Assembly: GCF_015910445.1 (NCBI RefSeq)
Contig: NZ_CP048882.1
Span: 3,348,001 to 3,412,000 of the forward strand
Length of the DNA: 64,000 nt
Origin: Streptomyces bathyalis
Lineage (GTDB): Bacteria > Actinomycetota > Actinomycetes > Streptomycetales > Streptomycetaceae
Direction: 5' to 3'
The notes beneath the pieces were generated by a model. It was not told the DNA's origin and did no database searches. It was given only the letters and a program-made list of their open reading frames with translations. The stretch's first letter is position 1, and every line of letters begins with the position of its first letter. Positions 31,296 through 43,619 of this stretch are shown here, piece after piece. Made by a program: the position numbers and the translations under genes.

Positions 31296-32852
31296 GTGAA
31301 GATGAAGCTCTCCACACGCATCGCGCTGGCGGTCGGCGTCACCGTGCCCCTGCTCGTGCTCGCTTCCGGCTGGCTGCTGTTCGCGCTGGTCTCGCGCGAC
31401 CTGCACGCCGAACAGGACGCGCATCTGCGTGAGCGCGCCGCCGTGGTGAAGAAGGACGCACGGCGGCTGCTGCGCGTCGTCTCATCGGACAAGCCGCGTG
31501 CCGAACAGATACGTGAGCGGAGGCTCTACGCGGCGGCCCTCGACGTGGGCATCCGCGTCGTGGGCCCGGACGGCACCTTCTCCGGGGGTCCGCAGCCAGA
31601 TGCCCGTACGCGGCTGCCCAAGGCCGCGCCGCGCCCCGTCACCGTCCAGGAGCGGGGCAAGGGCACACCGGAGGGCATGCCGCGCAAGCGCAGGGTGGAC
31701 AGCTGGCGGGTGCTCTCGGTGCCGGTGCAGGGCAAGAGGGCCGGGGTCGACGGCACGCTGTGGCTCTTCTCCCCCGACACCACCGGAAGGGCCCAACTCG
31801 CCTTCGTACGGCGGCGGGTGGTGGGCGTCGCGCTTGTCGCCGCGCCGGTCTCGGCGCTGCTGGCGTGGGCCGCGGCCTCGCGTGCGAGCCGTCCGCTGCG
31901 GAGGCTGCAGCGGCGCACCAGCGGCCTGGATCCGCGCTCGGACACGTCACGGCTCGAACACACCCCGACGGGGATCACCGAGGTCGACGACCTCGCGGAG
32001 ACGCTGCGGACGGTGCTCGCGCGCTACGACGAGCAGGCCGGACGCACGAAGCAGGCGCTGGCCACCGCGAGGTCCTTCTCGTCGTCGGCCGCGCACGAAC
32101 TGCGAACCCCGCTGATGAGCATGCAGACCAATCTGGAGATCCTCTCCACCCATCCCGAACTGGCGGGCGAGGACCGCGACGAGGTCCTGGAGGATCTGCG
32201 GCGGGAGCACTCCCGGCTGCTGGGCCTGCTGGTGATGCTGCGGGAGCTGGGGCAGGGCGACCTCGTCGAGGCGGACGCGTTCGGGCCACTGGACCTGGGT
32301 GAGGTGGCCGAGGCGGCGGTGGCGGACGCCGGGCGACGGGACCGTACGGCGGCGGTGAGCCTGGCCGCCGCCGAACCGGGACTGACCGTCCACGGCTGGG
32401 AGCCCGGCCTGCGCTCGCTGCTCGACAACCTCATCGGCAACGCGCTGACGCACGGGCGACGGAACCTGTACGGCGAAGCAGCGGGCGCCGTCGAGGTCGC
32501 GGTGCGCCCGTACGCGTCACCGGCGGGACCCGTCGCGATCCTCACCGTCGACGACGAAGGCCCCGGCATCCCGCAGGAGCAGCGCGCGGCGGTCTTCCAG
32601 CGCTTCCGGCGCGGCGCCGAGAGCAGCGGTTCGGGACTCGGCCTCACTCTCGTCGCGCAGCAGGCGGCGCTGCACCGGGCGACGGTCGAGATACGGGAGC
32701 GGCCGGACGGCCGTCAGGGCACGCGCGTCGAGGTGCGCATCCCGCTGGCGCCCCGCGAGGCGAGCGCGGCGGACCCGCGGCTTCCCGCACAGCGGGACTG
32801 GCTGATCGGGACGGCTTCCGGCTCACAGGGAATTCACAAAGAGGGCCTCTAA
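31296..32852 (+). CDS. Sensor histidine kinase partner of the OmpR regulator
   Basis: A 518-residue kinase with two membrane spans (about 9-32 and 173-194) around an external sensor domain of about 140 residues, a HAMP-like region, then the phospho-acceptor His267 (SSAAHELRTPL). The ATPase motifs are present: N (LLDNLIGNALTHG), G1 (DDEGPGI) and G2 (GSGLGLTLV). The sensor region is basic and has no recognisable ligand domain. It probably phosphorylates the upstream regulator. Confidence 0.93.
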   Translation: MKMKLSTRIALAVGVTVPLLVLASGWLLFALVSRDLHAEQDAHLRERAAVVKKDARRLLRVVSSDKPRAEQIRERRLYAAALDVGIRVVGPDGTFSGGPQPDARTRLPKAAPRPVTVQERGKGTPEGMPRKRRVDSWRVLSVPVQGKRAGVDGTLWLFSPDTTGRAQLAFVRRRVVGVALVAAPVSALLAWAAASRASRPLRRLQRRTSGLDPRSDTSRLEHTPTGITEVDDLAETLRTVLARYDEQAGRTKQALATARSFSSSAAHELRTPLMSMQTNLEILSTHPELAGEDRDEVLEDLRREHSRLLGLLVMLRELGQGDLVEADAFGPLDLGEVAEAAVADAGRRDRTAAVSLAAAEPGLTVHGWEPGLRSLLDNLIGNALTHGRRNLYGEAAGAVEVAVRPYASPAGPVAILTVDDEGPGIPQEQRAAVFQRFRRGAESSGSGLGLTLVAQQAALHRATVEIRERPDGRQGTRVEVRIPLAPREASAADPRLPAQRDWLIGTASGSQGIHKEGL

Positions 32853-32912
32853 CGTCCGGGACCGCGCGGGCGATCCGCACTCGTGCCGTCCCGACAAGGA
32901 GGAGAGACCGTC

Positions 32913-33440
32913 ATGAGGAAAACGAAGGGAACCGTCGTCGCCCTGTCCACCGTCGCAGCGCTGCTCGCGACGGGCGGTGCCGCCGCGGCGGTCGCCGGCA
33001 GCGACGCGAGTCCGGTGTCCGCCGACAGCTCGCAGACGCAGGCCCAGACGGCCAAGGACCGGCATGACAAGGCCAAGAAGCGCCACGGCAAGGCCAAGAA
33101 GCGGCTCGCGAAGCACGCGCCCAAGGCCGACGGCGCCAAGGCGCTGTGCAAGCACGCCCCGAAGATCGACAAGCGCATCGACCGCGTCCAGAACCGGCTC
33201 GACGGCGGTCTGCGCACGCGCGGGTCCATCGACCGCCTGGAGAAGCGCATCGAGAACGCGAAGAAGGCCGGCCACGGCGTCATCGCCGACTTCCTGAACG
33301 ACCGCCTCGACGACCGCCGCGAACTCAAGGTCAGGCTGAAGGACCGCGAGGAGGGCCTGAAGAAGGTCCGCGCCTGGTGCGCCACGCAGGACGACGGCAA
33401 GAGCGAGAAGAACAGCAGCGGCGAGAGCAGCGACAGCTGA
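32913..33440 (+). CDS. Secreted basic coiled-coil protein
   Basis: A 175-residue protein from ATG 32913 with AAGGAGGAGAG upstream. It has a signal peptide (KTKGTVVALSTVAALLATGGAAAAVAG) and a mature part very rich in Lys, Arg, Asp and Glu, predicted to be helical (KDRHDKAKKRHGKAKKRLAK...RLEKRIENAKKAGHGVIADFLNDRLDDRRELK). There are two cysteines. It follows the kinase gene by 60 bp and may be a target or accessory of that system. Function unknown. Confidence 0.82.
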   Translation: MRKTKGTVVALSTVAALLATGGAAAAVAGSDASPVSADSSQTQAQTAKDRHDKAKKRHGKAKKRLAKHAPKADGAKALCKHAPKIDKRIDRVQNRLDGGLRTRGSIDRLEKRIENAKKAGHGVIADFLNDRLDDRRELKVRLKDREEGLKKVRAWCATQDDGKSEKNSSGESSDS

Positions 33441-33471
33441 CGCGCTGACCGGCCGGTCCACCGAAGGGGGT

Positions 33472-33507
33472 CGCGCCCGTCCACGCCGCGGGGGGCGGAC
33501 GGGCGCG
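33472..33507. terminator. Bidirectional terminator
   Basis: Perfect 11-bp stem (33472-33482 with 33497-33507, CGCGCCCGTCC) between two converging genes. Confidence 0.75.
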
Positions 33508-33521
33508 GTCCCCTGTTCCGG

Positions 33522-36198
<2,677 letters not shown>

Positions 36199-37353
36199 AT
36201 GTACGGCAAGGCATTCGCACCCGAGTACCAGGGCGCTCTCGGGTCACTGTCGGTCAACTCCTCGCTGGCCGACGTACTCGTCCGTGCGACCGAGCAGTTG
36301 CGCGCCGCCGAACGGGAGGGCACCCGGCAGGAGGCGGCACGCTGCTCCCTCGCCGTCGCCGAGGCGCACCGGCGGCTCGGCAACACCGGTGAGGCGGACC
36401 GGGCTTGGAAGGCGAGCTACCGGACGGCCCGCAGCGCGGGCGACGCGGGCGCGATGGCCTGGGCGGCATGGAGCGGAGGCACCCTCGCCCGCCAGCGCGG
36501 CGCGATGCCGCTCGCCCGAAGACTGCTCACCCTCTCCGCCGAACTGGGCGAGCGCGACGGCGACATACTCGCCCGCGGCTACGCGATCGCCGGGCTGGCG
36601 GAGACCGGTCGCATCCAGGGCGACTACGAGGCCGTCGACGAGCTGCACGAGCAACTGCTCGCCGAGGCGCGCGAACGCGGAGAGGCCCGCCACATGGTGT
36701 GGGCGCTGGAGGGCATCGCCCAGATGCGCCGCAACACCGGCGCCTACGACTCCGCGCTCGCGATGTTCGAGGAGGCCGCCGCCATCGCCGAGGAGGCGGA
36801 CGACCGCCGGGGCCGCGCCTGGGCGCTCCGCGGCGTCGCCGACCTCGTCTCCGTGCGCGACGGCGACACGGAGCGCGCGCTCGCTCTGCTCTCCGAGGCC
36901 GCAGAGCTGTGCCGCGCCATGAATCTCGCCGGCGCGCTCGCCTACAACCACAAGATGCGCGGCAACGTCCTCTACCGGGCCCGCCGTTACTCCGAGGCCC
37001 GCAGGATGTACGAGCAGGCGCGCTCGGAGTTCCTCGTCATCGGCGAGCGGCGGGGGGAGGCGCTGGCGCGTCTCGGGCTGATCAAGTCGCACTCCCGTCT
37101 CGGCCGTGAGCCCGGCCGTACCTCCGCGGACCTCGACGAGCTGCGACGGGCCCTGGAGTCGATCGGGCTGCACCACGCACGCCGTCTCACGGACGACGCC
37201 CGTACGGAGCTCGGACTCGCGCCCGCGGAGGCCACGCCGGAGGCGGAGGCGAGGCGGAAGACGACGGGCGGGGAGCGGGAGACGGGCGGGGAGCGGGAGA
37301 CGGACCGGCAGCACGGGGCGGACGAGGACGGGGAGAAGGCAGCGGCCGCCTGA
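36199..37353 (+). CDS. Tetratricopeptide repeat protein
   Basis: A 384-residue protein (MYGKAFAPEYQGALGSLSV...) built of helix pairs with TPR features such as AGLAETGRIQGDYEAVDEL, GIAQMRRNTGAYDSALAMFEEA and KMRGNVLYRARRYSEARRMYEQA. There is no catalytic domain and no signal peptide. The tail is polar and low-complexity. ATG 36199 fits the RBS GGAAGGG better than ATG 36193. Similar proteins are conserved in streptomycetes, with function unknown. It is divergent from geosmin synthase. Confidence 0.85.
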   Translation: MYGKAFAPEYQGALGSLSVNSSLADVLVRATEQLRAAEREGTRQEAARCSLAVAEAHRRLGNTGEADRAWKASYRTARSAGDAGAMAWAAWSGGTLARQRGAMPLARRLLTLSAELGERDGDILARGYAIAGLAETGRIQGDYEAVDELHEQLLAEARERGEARHMVWALEGIAQMRRNTGAYDSALAMFEEAAAIAEEADDRRGRAWALRGVADLVSVRDGDTERALALLSEAAELCRAMNLAGALAYNHKMRGNVLYRARRYSEARRMYEQARSEFLVIGERRGEALARLGLIKSHSRLGREPGRTSADLDELRRALESIGLHHARRLTDDARTELGLAPAEATPEAEARRKTTGGERETGGERETDRQHGADEDGEKAAAA

Positions 37354-37705
37354 GAACTCCGCGGATCCGTCCGCGACCGGGGCCGGTCGGGCGGGAAACT
37401 GGGGTTCGGACAACTGGCAGGCACGGAACGGGAGTTCGGGGGAATCCGTATGCCATGACCCTGACACGAGTGCGACGAACCCCCGTTCCCCGGAAGAGAC
37501 GCACCCGGCCCGTCCCCGTCCGCCCCTTCCACCCTCCGGCCGGCTCCCCGAGAACTGACGCCGCGGACCTTTCGCGCGGTCAAAATGCGGCCGCACAGGG
37601 CGAATTGGTGAGCCCGAGCAGCACTATTACAGTGAACCCGATGCTCAGCCCCTCCCCTTTCACCGCTCCTGTCCGCTGTCCCTCACGGCCTCCCAGGGAG
37701 GTCCC
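37354..37705. other. Intergenic region before the acyltransferase gene
   Basis: No gene is supported. The acyltransferase promoter is expected near 37580-37660, where composition is less G+C-rich (GCGAATTGGTGAGCC...CTATTACAGTG). Confidence 0.5.
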
Positions 37706-38890
37706 GTGAGACAGGAACTGCAATCGCGGACAGCGGCCCGGACTCCCCTCCCCCCGGCAGCCGAACCCGCCGCGCCGCACCGCCCGGAGAACGGGGAGGC
37801 ACGGCACGGCCCGGCACCCGGCAGGCCGCCAGAGGCCGCCGCACCGAAGCAGCCCAAGGAAAAGCAGCGCGACCCGTACTTCGACAACGCCAAGTACCTG
37901 GCGATCGTGCTGGTCGCGCTCGGTCATTCCTGGGAGCCGCTGCGGGACGGCTCACGCGCCGCGGGCGCCCTCTACGTCTTCGTCTACACCTTCCACATGC
38001 CGGCGTTCATGGTGATCTCCGGCTACTTCTCGCGCAGCTTCCAGGGCAAACCGCACCAGCTCAAGCGGCTGTTGACGGGCGTGGCCGTGCCGTACGTCCT
38101 CTTCGAGGTCGCCTACACCCTCTTCAAGCGGTGGGCCGACGACGACCCGACGTACCCGATCAGCCTGCTCGACCCCTGGTATCTGACCTGGTTCCTGGGC
38201 GCGTTGTTCATCTGGCGCCTGACGACACCGCTGTGGAAGACGGTGCGCTGGCCCGTCGCCCTCGCCCTCGCGGTGGCCGTGCTGGCGTCCATCTCGCCGG
38301 ACATCGGCGACGACATGGACCTCCAACGCGTGCTGCAGTTCCTGCCGTTCTTCGTCATCGGGCTCTTCCTCAAGCCCGAGCACTTCGACCTGGTGCGCGG
38401 CCGCCGGGCACGGCTGCTGTCGCTGCCGGTGATGGCGGTCGCTCTGGTCGTGGCGTACTGGGCGGTGGAGCGCATGAACGCCGCGTGGTTCTACCACTAC
38501 AACAGCGCACAGGAGATGGGCGCCCCGTGGTGGGTCGGCGTCATCATGACCTTCGCGCTCTTCGGCTGCTCGATGGTGCTCACCGCGTGCTTCCTGGCCT
38601 GGGTCCCGGGCCGCCACATGTGGTTCACGGCTCTGGGCGCCGGCACCCTCTACGGGTACCTGCTGCACGGCTTCGTCGCCAAGGGCTCCCGCTTCGGGGA
38701 CTGGTACGAAGTGGACTGGGTGCACACGCCGTTGGGCGCGATAGGGGTGACCTGCATCGCGGCCGCGCTGATCACCGCGCTGTGCACACCGCCCGTCCAG
38801 CGGGTATTCCGCTTCGCGATGGAGCCGAAGCTGGGGTGGGCCTTCAAGGAGGACGCCTCCGCGGCGGCCCGCATGCGCGTGAGGAGCTGA
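37706..38890 (+). CDS. Membrane acyltransferase family 3 protein
   Basis: A 394-residue protein with about 10 hydrophobic spans. The family signature is RDPYFDNAKYLAIVLVALGHSW, where the His is the likely catalytic base, followed by HMPAFMVISGYFSRSF. A Pro/Ala-rich cytosolic lead of about 50 residues precedes it. Relatives O-acetylate sugars of exopolysaccharides or lipids. GGGAGG lies before the GTG. It stands alone, so the acceptor is unknown. Confidence 0.87.
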   Translation: MRQELQSRTAARTPLPPAAEPAAPHRPENGEARHGPAPGRPPEAAAPKQPKEKQRDPYFDNAKYLAIVLVALGHSWEPLRDGSRAAGALYVFVYTFHMPAFMVISGYFSRSFQGKPHQLKRLLTGVAVPYVLFEVAYTLFKRWADDDPTYPISLLDPWYLTWFLGALFIWRLTTPLWKTVRWPVALALAVAVLASISPDIGDDMDLQRVLQFLPFFVIGLFLKPEHFDLVRGRRARLLSLPVMAVALVVAYWAVERMNAAWFYHYNSAQEMGAPWWVGVIMTFALFGCSMVLTACFLAWVPGRHMWFTALGAGTLYGYLLHGFVAKGSRFGDWYEVDWVHTPLGAIGVTCIAAALITALCTPPVQRVFRFAMEPKLGWAFKEDASAAARMRVRS

Positions 38891-39288
38891 CGAGACAGCA
38901 GACCCCCATCGAGGCCCGTACCGCGCAGTCCGCGCTGCGGGCCTCAACTATCCTGCCGGCCGCCGGGCTGTGAGGCGGTTGCCCGGTGCCGAGGGTTCGC
39001 GCCTTTCGCGCCTGGTGCGGGACGGCCGGCGGTCGCAAGCCCGGCCGAGCGCCCGTCCGGGGCACGGGCAGGGCAGGGGCAGGGGCGCGGGCCCTGCTCG
39101 GCCATCCGGGTCATCGAGGGGCGACGCAGCCGGTCACGGCCAACTGCCGCACATGCGTTCCCTGTTGGCGCCGAGACCGCTAGCTTTCGGTACGACACGT
39201 CCGTAACCCGGACATGGCGCACACCGGGCCGGACGCCTCGGGCCCGGGTGTGCCGCCTGCCGCCGTACGCACCGGAAGGACCCCGACT
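38891..39288. other. Intergenic region before the M28 peptidase gene
   Basis: No gene is supported. TTTCGGTACGACACG near 39184 may lie in the promoter of the peptidase gene. The frame of the peptidase runs back to ATG 39214. Confidence 0.5.
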
Positions 39289-40872
39289 GTGCACGTACCG
39301 CCTCGAACAGCCGGTTCGCCCGCGAGACCCGTCACCGGGCCGGGCCGACGGCTCGGACGCCGCTCGCTCGCCGCGGTGGCCGCCACCGCGCTCGCCACAC
39401 CGCTGCTGCTGACCGCCGCCGCCTCACCCGCGGCGGCGGACCCGTCCGCGGCGGCCAAGGCGTCCGCCTCGGCGGCCGAGAAGGCCTCCGCGGCCAAGGA
39501 GGGCGACCGGCTGGCGAAGCAGCTCGTCCGACGGACGGGTGCCAAGGGCGCCATGAAGCACCTCAAGGCCCTCCAGGCCATCGCACGTCACAGCGACGGG
39601 AACCGCGCCGCCGGTTCGCGGGGGCACGAACTGTCCGCGAAGTACGCCGGCACGCTGCTCAAGGCCGCGGGCTACGAAGTCACCTACCAGAACTTCGACT
39701 TCGTCTACCGCGAGACCCTCGCCGAGAGGATGACCGTCACCTCGCCCGACGAGCGGGACGTGCCGGTCAAGCTGATGACGTACACCAAGAGCACCCCCGA
39801 GGGCGGTACGAAGGCCGCCCTGGCGCCCGTCCCCGAGGACGCGGACGCGACGTCGGGCTGCACGGCCGACGACTACGCAGCCGGGGACTTCGACGGCAAG
39901 ATCGCACTGATCCAGCGCGGCGGCTGCACCTTCGCCGAGAAGCAGAAGGCGGCCGCCGACGCGGGCGCGGTCGCGGCGGTCATCTACAACAACACCGAGG
40001 GCGAACTGAACGGCACCCTGGGAGACCCGGAAAGCGGCGTCATCCCGACCGGCGGCATCAGCCAGAAGGACGGCCGTGCGCTCGCCGCCGAGGCCGGCTC
40101 GGGCGAGGTCACGGTGAACGTGGAGCTGCGGGAGTTCCAGGAGACGCGCAGCACGCCCAACGTCATCGCGGAGACCCCGGGCGGCGACGAGAACAAGGTG
40201 GCGATGTTCGGCGCGCACCTCGACTCGGTGAGCGAGGGCCCCGGCATCAACGACAACGCCTCCGGCTCGGCCGGAATCCTCGAGACCGCGCTCCAGTTCG
40301 CCCGTGCCGGCGGCACCAGGAGCGGAGGCGGCCACGAGGGCAACAAGGTGCGCTTCGCGCTGTGGACGGCGGAGGAGGTCGGCCTCCAGGGCGCCGACCA
40401 CTATGTCTCCGAACTCTCCGACGCCGAACGCGACAAGATCGCGCTCTACCTCAACTTCGACATGATCGCCTCTCCGAACTACGGACTCTTCGTCCACGAC
40501 GGCGACGACTCCGACGGCGAGGGCTCCGGCCCCGGCCCCGAGGGCTCGGGCCAACTGGAGAAGGACATCGTCGACTTCATCGAGTCGCAGGGCGAGGAGA
40601 CGCGGGGCGCCGACTTCGACGGCCGCTCCGACTACGGCCCCTTCATCGAGGCGGGCATCCCGGGCGGCGGCTCGAAGACGGGCGCGGAGGGCATCAAGAC
40701 CGCGGAGGAGCAGAAGCTGTGGGGCGGCGAGGCGGATGCCGCGTACGACGGCTGCTACCACCAGGAGTGCGACGACCTCGACAACATCAACAAGAAGGCA
40801 TTCGACCTCAACATCAAGGTGATCGCCAACGCCGTCGGGCACTACTCACGGGACGTCAGCGACCTTCCCTGA
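39289..40872 (+). CDS. Secreted M28 family aminopeptidase with PA domain
   Basis: About 527 residues from GTG 39289 (GGAAGGA upstream; ATG 39214 would add 25 residues). It has a long signal peptide (RRSLAAVAATALATPLLLTAAASPAAA). A PA insert follows (FDGKIALIQRGGCTFAEKQKAAADAGAVAAVIYNN). The M28 metal ligands are in GAHLDSV, GINDNASG, WTAEEVGLQGA, NFDMI and CYHQECDD, so both zinc sites look complete. It resembles the Streptomyces griseus-type extracellular leucine aminopeptidases with an added PA domain. A terminator follows. Confidence 0.93.
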   Translation: MHVPPRTAGSPARPVTGPGRRLGRRSLAAVAATALATPLLLTAAASPAAADPSAAAKASASAAEKASAAKEGDRLAKQLVRRTGAKGAMKHLKALQAIARHSDGNRAAGSRGHELSAKYAGTLLKAAGYEVTYQNFDFVYRETLAERMTVTSPDERDVPVKLMTYTKSTPEGGTKAALAPVPEDADATSGCTADDYAAGDFDGKIALIQRGGCTFAEKQKAAADAGAVAAVIYNNTEGELNGTLGDPESGVIPTGGISQKDGRALAAEAGSGEVTVNVELREFQETRSTPNVIAETPGGDENKVAMFGAHLDSVSEGPGINDNASGSAGILETALQFARAGGTRSGGGHEGNKVRFALWTAEEVGLQGADHYVSELSDAERDKIALYLNFDMIASPNYGLFVHDGDDSDGEGSGPGPEGSGQLEKDIVDFIESQGEETRGADFDGRSDYGPFIEAGIPGGGSKTGAEGIKTAEEQKLWGGEADAAYDGCYHQECDDLDNINKKAFDLNIKVIANAVGHYSRDVSDLP

Positions 40873-40879
40873 AGCAAGC

Positions 40880-40918
40880 GCACGGGCGCGCCGGAGCCCA
40901 TTACCGGCGCGCCCGTGC
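40880..40918 (+). terminator. Terminator of the M28 peptidase gene
   Basis: Perfect 15-bp G+C-rich stem (40880-40894 with 40904-40918, GCACGGGCGCGCCGG) and a 9-nt loop, seven bases past the stop. Confidence 0.85.
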
Positions 40919-41160
40919 ACTCCTCGGCGTCCGCCGTCCGGTGCCCGCCCGTGCGATACCTCGTGACCCCTCGCACGGCGCGGGCACCGGGCGCGTGCGC
41001 CCCGTCCTGCCCCGGCGCCGCCGCCCGTCCCGGGCCCCTTCGCCCGTCGCATCACCCCCCTATTCGCGTCCGTCCCCGGGCAGCCCACAGCCCCGCCACG
41101 TGCACCTGTAAGAACCACGGGAAGCTGCGCCCGGAGCCGCTGGCCCGGTAGGCTTTCCGT

Positions 41161-41457
41161 GTGATCTTCAAGCGAATCGGAAACGGGCGGCCGTACCCCG
41201 ACCACGGCCGGGAAAGCACCCGCCAGTGGGCGGACGTGGCCCCACGCCCGGTGCGCCTCGACCAGCTCGTCACGACGAAGGGTCAACTCGACCTCGAGAC
41301 CCTGCTGGCGGAGGATTCGACGTTCTACGGGGATCTCTTCGCGCACGTCGTGAAGTGGAGCGGCGACCTCTATCTGGAGGACGGGCTGCACCGCGCCGTG
41401 CGAGCGGCCCTTCAGCAGCGACAAGTTCTGCACGCACGCGTGTTGGAACTTGACTGA
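41161..41457 (+). CDS. Small conserved protein, often annotated as VapB-type antitoxin
   Basis: A 98-residue protein (VIFKRIGNGRPYPDHGRESTRQWADVAPRPVRLDQLVTTKGQLDLETLLAEDSTFYGDLF...), highly conserved next to the lytR_C, upp and tadA genes of streptomycetes. It is sometimes named an antitoxin, but no toxin (PIN) gene is adjacent. That, and its location, suggest a housekeeping role instead. Function unknown. Confidence 0.75.
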   Translation: MIFKRIGNGRPYPDHGRESTRQWADVAPRPVRLDQLVTTKGQLDLETLLAEDSTFYGDLFAHVVKWSGDLYLEDGLHRAVRAALQQRQVLHARVLELD

Positions 41458-41552
41458 CCCGGCGTCAGCGTCGCTAGCCCTTTCAGGGCCACCACGTCAC
41501 AACCATTGATCATCTAGTAGGCATCGCCCGCATCCCGCACTACTCTGCGCCC

Positions 41553-42227
41553 ATGAGCATGCTGACTCCCCCCGGCATGGGCGGAAAGTACCGCATCACG
41601 GGAAATCGCTACCCCCGCATGCGCCGCCCCCGAAACCGTCGCAGGATCGTGCTCGCCTCACTCGCCTCCGTCTGTGCCCTCTCCCTCGGCGGGTGGGGAA
41701 CGCTTCAACTCATCGACATCTTCTCCGGCGGCACCTCCGCCAACGCCGCCGGCAGCAGCGGAAAGGGCACGGGAGGCGCGGACTGCGCCACCGACGCGAA
41801 GGCCGACAAGCGGAACCCGAAGCGTGACGGCAAGAAGATCGACCTTCCCGAACCGGACTCGATCAAGGTCAACGTCCTCAACGCCACGGACCGCAGCGGT
41901 CTCGCCAAGTCCATCGCCGACAAGCTCGAGAAGCGCGGCTTCAAGATCGGCGAGGTGACGAACGCGCCCAAGGAGTTCGACAAGAAGGTCGAGAACACCG
42001 GCATCCTCATGGGAGCGCCCGGCGAGGACGGCGACGCCCGTCTGAAGGTGCTGGGCACTCAGTTCAAGGATGTCGAGAACCAGTTCGACGACCGCAAGGG
42101 CGAAGACGTCGACTTCATCATCGGCAAGGCGTACGAGAAGCTCGCCAAGGAGAAGGAAGCCGATGCGGCGCTGACGGCTCTGAGCGACCCGAAGCCGTCC
42201 CCGTCCCGCGGCCGCTGCAAGGACTGA
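41553..42227 (+). CDS. LytR C-terminal domain (LytR_C) membrane protein
   Basis: A 224-residue protein with a basic cytosolic N terminus, one membrane span (RRIVLASLASVCALSLGGWGTLQLI), and an external LytR_C domain (IKVNVLNATDRSGLAKSIADKLEKRGFKIGEV). It lacks the LCP catalytic domain that would attach polymers to the wall. It is conserved in this position in streptomycetes, probably in the cell envelope. Confidence 0.88.
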   Translation: MSMLTPPGMGGKYRITGNRYPRMRRPRNRRRIVLASLASVCALSLGGWGTLQLIDIFSGGTSANAAGSSGKGTGGADCATDAKADKRNPKRDGKKIDLPEPDSIKVNVLNATDRSGLAKSIADKLEKRGFKIGEVTNAPKEFDKKVENTGILMGAPGEDGDARLKVLGTQFKDVENQFDDRKGEDVDFIIGKAYEKLAKEKEADAALTALSDPKPSPSRGRCKD

Positions 42228-42355
42228 CGGCGCGACAGCCGCGTCGGCGGCCGAGCAGCGAGAACGCGGTCGAGGCTCCGGGCGGCGGGCCCGGCGGGCG
42301 GTGCAGGCTGGGAACGAGTCGCCCGAAGACGCGGGCGCACGCGCCCGCCGGAGGG

Positions 42356-42991
42356 TCAGCCCACGGTGCCGTACATCCGGTCGCCCGCGTCACCGAGCCC
42401 CGGGACGATGTAGCCGTTCTCGTTGAGGCGTTCGTCGATCGAGGCCGTCACGACCGTCACGGGAGTCCCCTCGAGCTCGCGCTCCATCATGCGTACGCCC
42501 TCGGGCGCGGCCAGCAGGCAGATCGCCGTCACGTCGTCGGCGCCGCGCCGGATCAGCTCGTGCATGGCGGCGATGAGCGTGCCGCCGGTCGCCAGCATCG
42601 GGTCGAGCACGTACACCTGACGCCCCGAGAGGTCGTCCGGCATCCGGTTGGCGTAGGTGGACGCCTGGAGTGTCTCCTCGTCGCGGATCATGCCGAGGAA
42701 GCCGACCTCGGCCGTCGGGAGCAGCCGCACCATGCCGTCGAGCATGCCCAGCCCGGCGCGCAGGATCGGCACGACAAGGGGGCGCGGGTGCGACAGGCGC
42801 ACGCCCGTGGTGGCGGTGACGGGAGTGGTGATGTCGACCGTCTCGGTACGCACATCCCTCGTCGCCTCATAGGCGAGCAGCGTCACCAACTCGTCGGCGA
42901 GGCGCCGGAACGTCGGTGAGTCGGTGCGCTCGTCGCGCAGCGTGGACAGCTTGTGCGCCACCAGCGGGTGGTCGACGGCGTGGATCCGCAT
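42356..42991 (-). CDS. upp: Uracil phosphoribosyltransferase
   Basis: A 211-residue protein at family length with the PRPP-binding motif [14 protein letters not shown] and the uracil-binding C terminus ([17 protein letters not shown]). It salvages uracil to UMP using PRPP. It converges on the LytR_C gene. Confidence 0.96.
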   Translation of the reverse strand: MRIHAVDHPLVAHKLSTLRDERTDSPTFRRLADELVTLLAYEATRDVRTETVDITTPVTATTGVRLSHPRPLVVPILRAGLGMLDGMVRLLPTAEVGFLGMIRDEETLQASTYANRMPDDLSGRQVYVLDPMLATGGTLIAAMHELIRRGADDVTAICLLAAPEGVRMMERELEGTPVTVVTASIDERLNENGYIVPGLGDAGDRMYGTVG

Positions 42992-43082
42992 GCGCCCGAC
43001 ACTAGCGGAGGCATGAGTACGGCTCGTACTGGCGTACCCCTGCGCGACGGGGGAAGGTGGTCAAGTAGCCGGAGGTGTACAG

Positions 43083-43373
43083 ATGTCCGACTCGCAGAAC
43101 GGCAGTGACGCCAGGAACTCACGCCCGGCCGGTGACCCCGGCCACGCACGCGACCGGAAGGTGAGCGCGGCACGCAACGCCGCCAAGTCGCGCGACAGCG
43201 GCACGGCGGGCGGTGCCCCCGCCACGGAGGCGCGCACGGAGCGCCTGCGCCGCCGGGCCCGCTTCCTGCGCGAGCGCAGCGAGGCGAGAGAGCTGCGCGA
43301 CAGAGTGCAGCCTCGCCGTACCCGCACCGCGCGCATGCGCCAGGCAATGCGGATGCGCACGTTCCGTTGGTAG
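43083..43373 (+). CDS. Small basic hypothetical protein
   Basis: A 96-residue, very Arg-rich protein (ATEARTERLRRRARFLRERSEARELRDRVQPRRTRTARMRQAMRMRTFRW) with a polar N terminus. There is a weak RBS. No domain was recognised. It could bind nucleic acid, or be a chance frame. Confidence 0.4.
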   Translation: MSDSQNGSDARNSRPAGDPGHARDRKVSAARNAAKSRDSGTAGGAPATEARTERLRRRARFLRERSEARELRDRVQPRRTRTARMRQAMRMRTFRW

Positions 43374-43619
43374 AGCGATGATGTGCAGAGCGTGAAAACC
43401 CCACAGGACAGACACAGTCAAATCACAACACCTGGTCAAGAATCGGTCACACTGCGTTCTCATCACAAGGTCCGCACAAGAGATCTGCGCAAACACCCGC
43501 ACGACGCACTGTCGAAGACCCTTCGCACAGCCGCGGTTTCTGCCACGATGCCGATTGGGGCGGGGCGATGTCCTCGTCAGCAGCCATCGGGCACCTCAGA
43601 AACCAGTGGGAGAGTCACG

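Noticed and set aside
41161..41457. Toxin-antitoxin pair
   Set aside because: The VapB-like protein has no adjacent PIN-domain gene, and its context is housekeeping.
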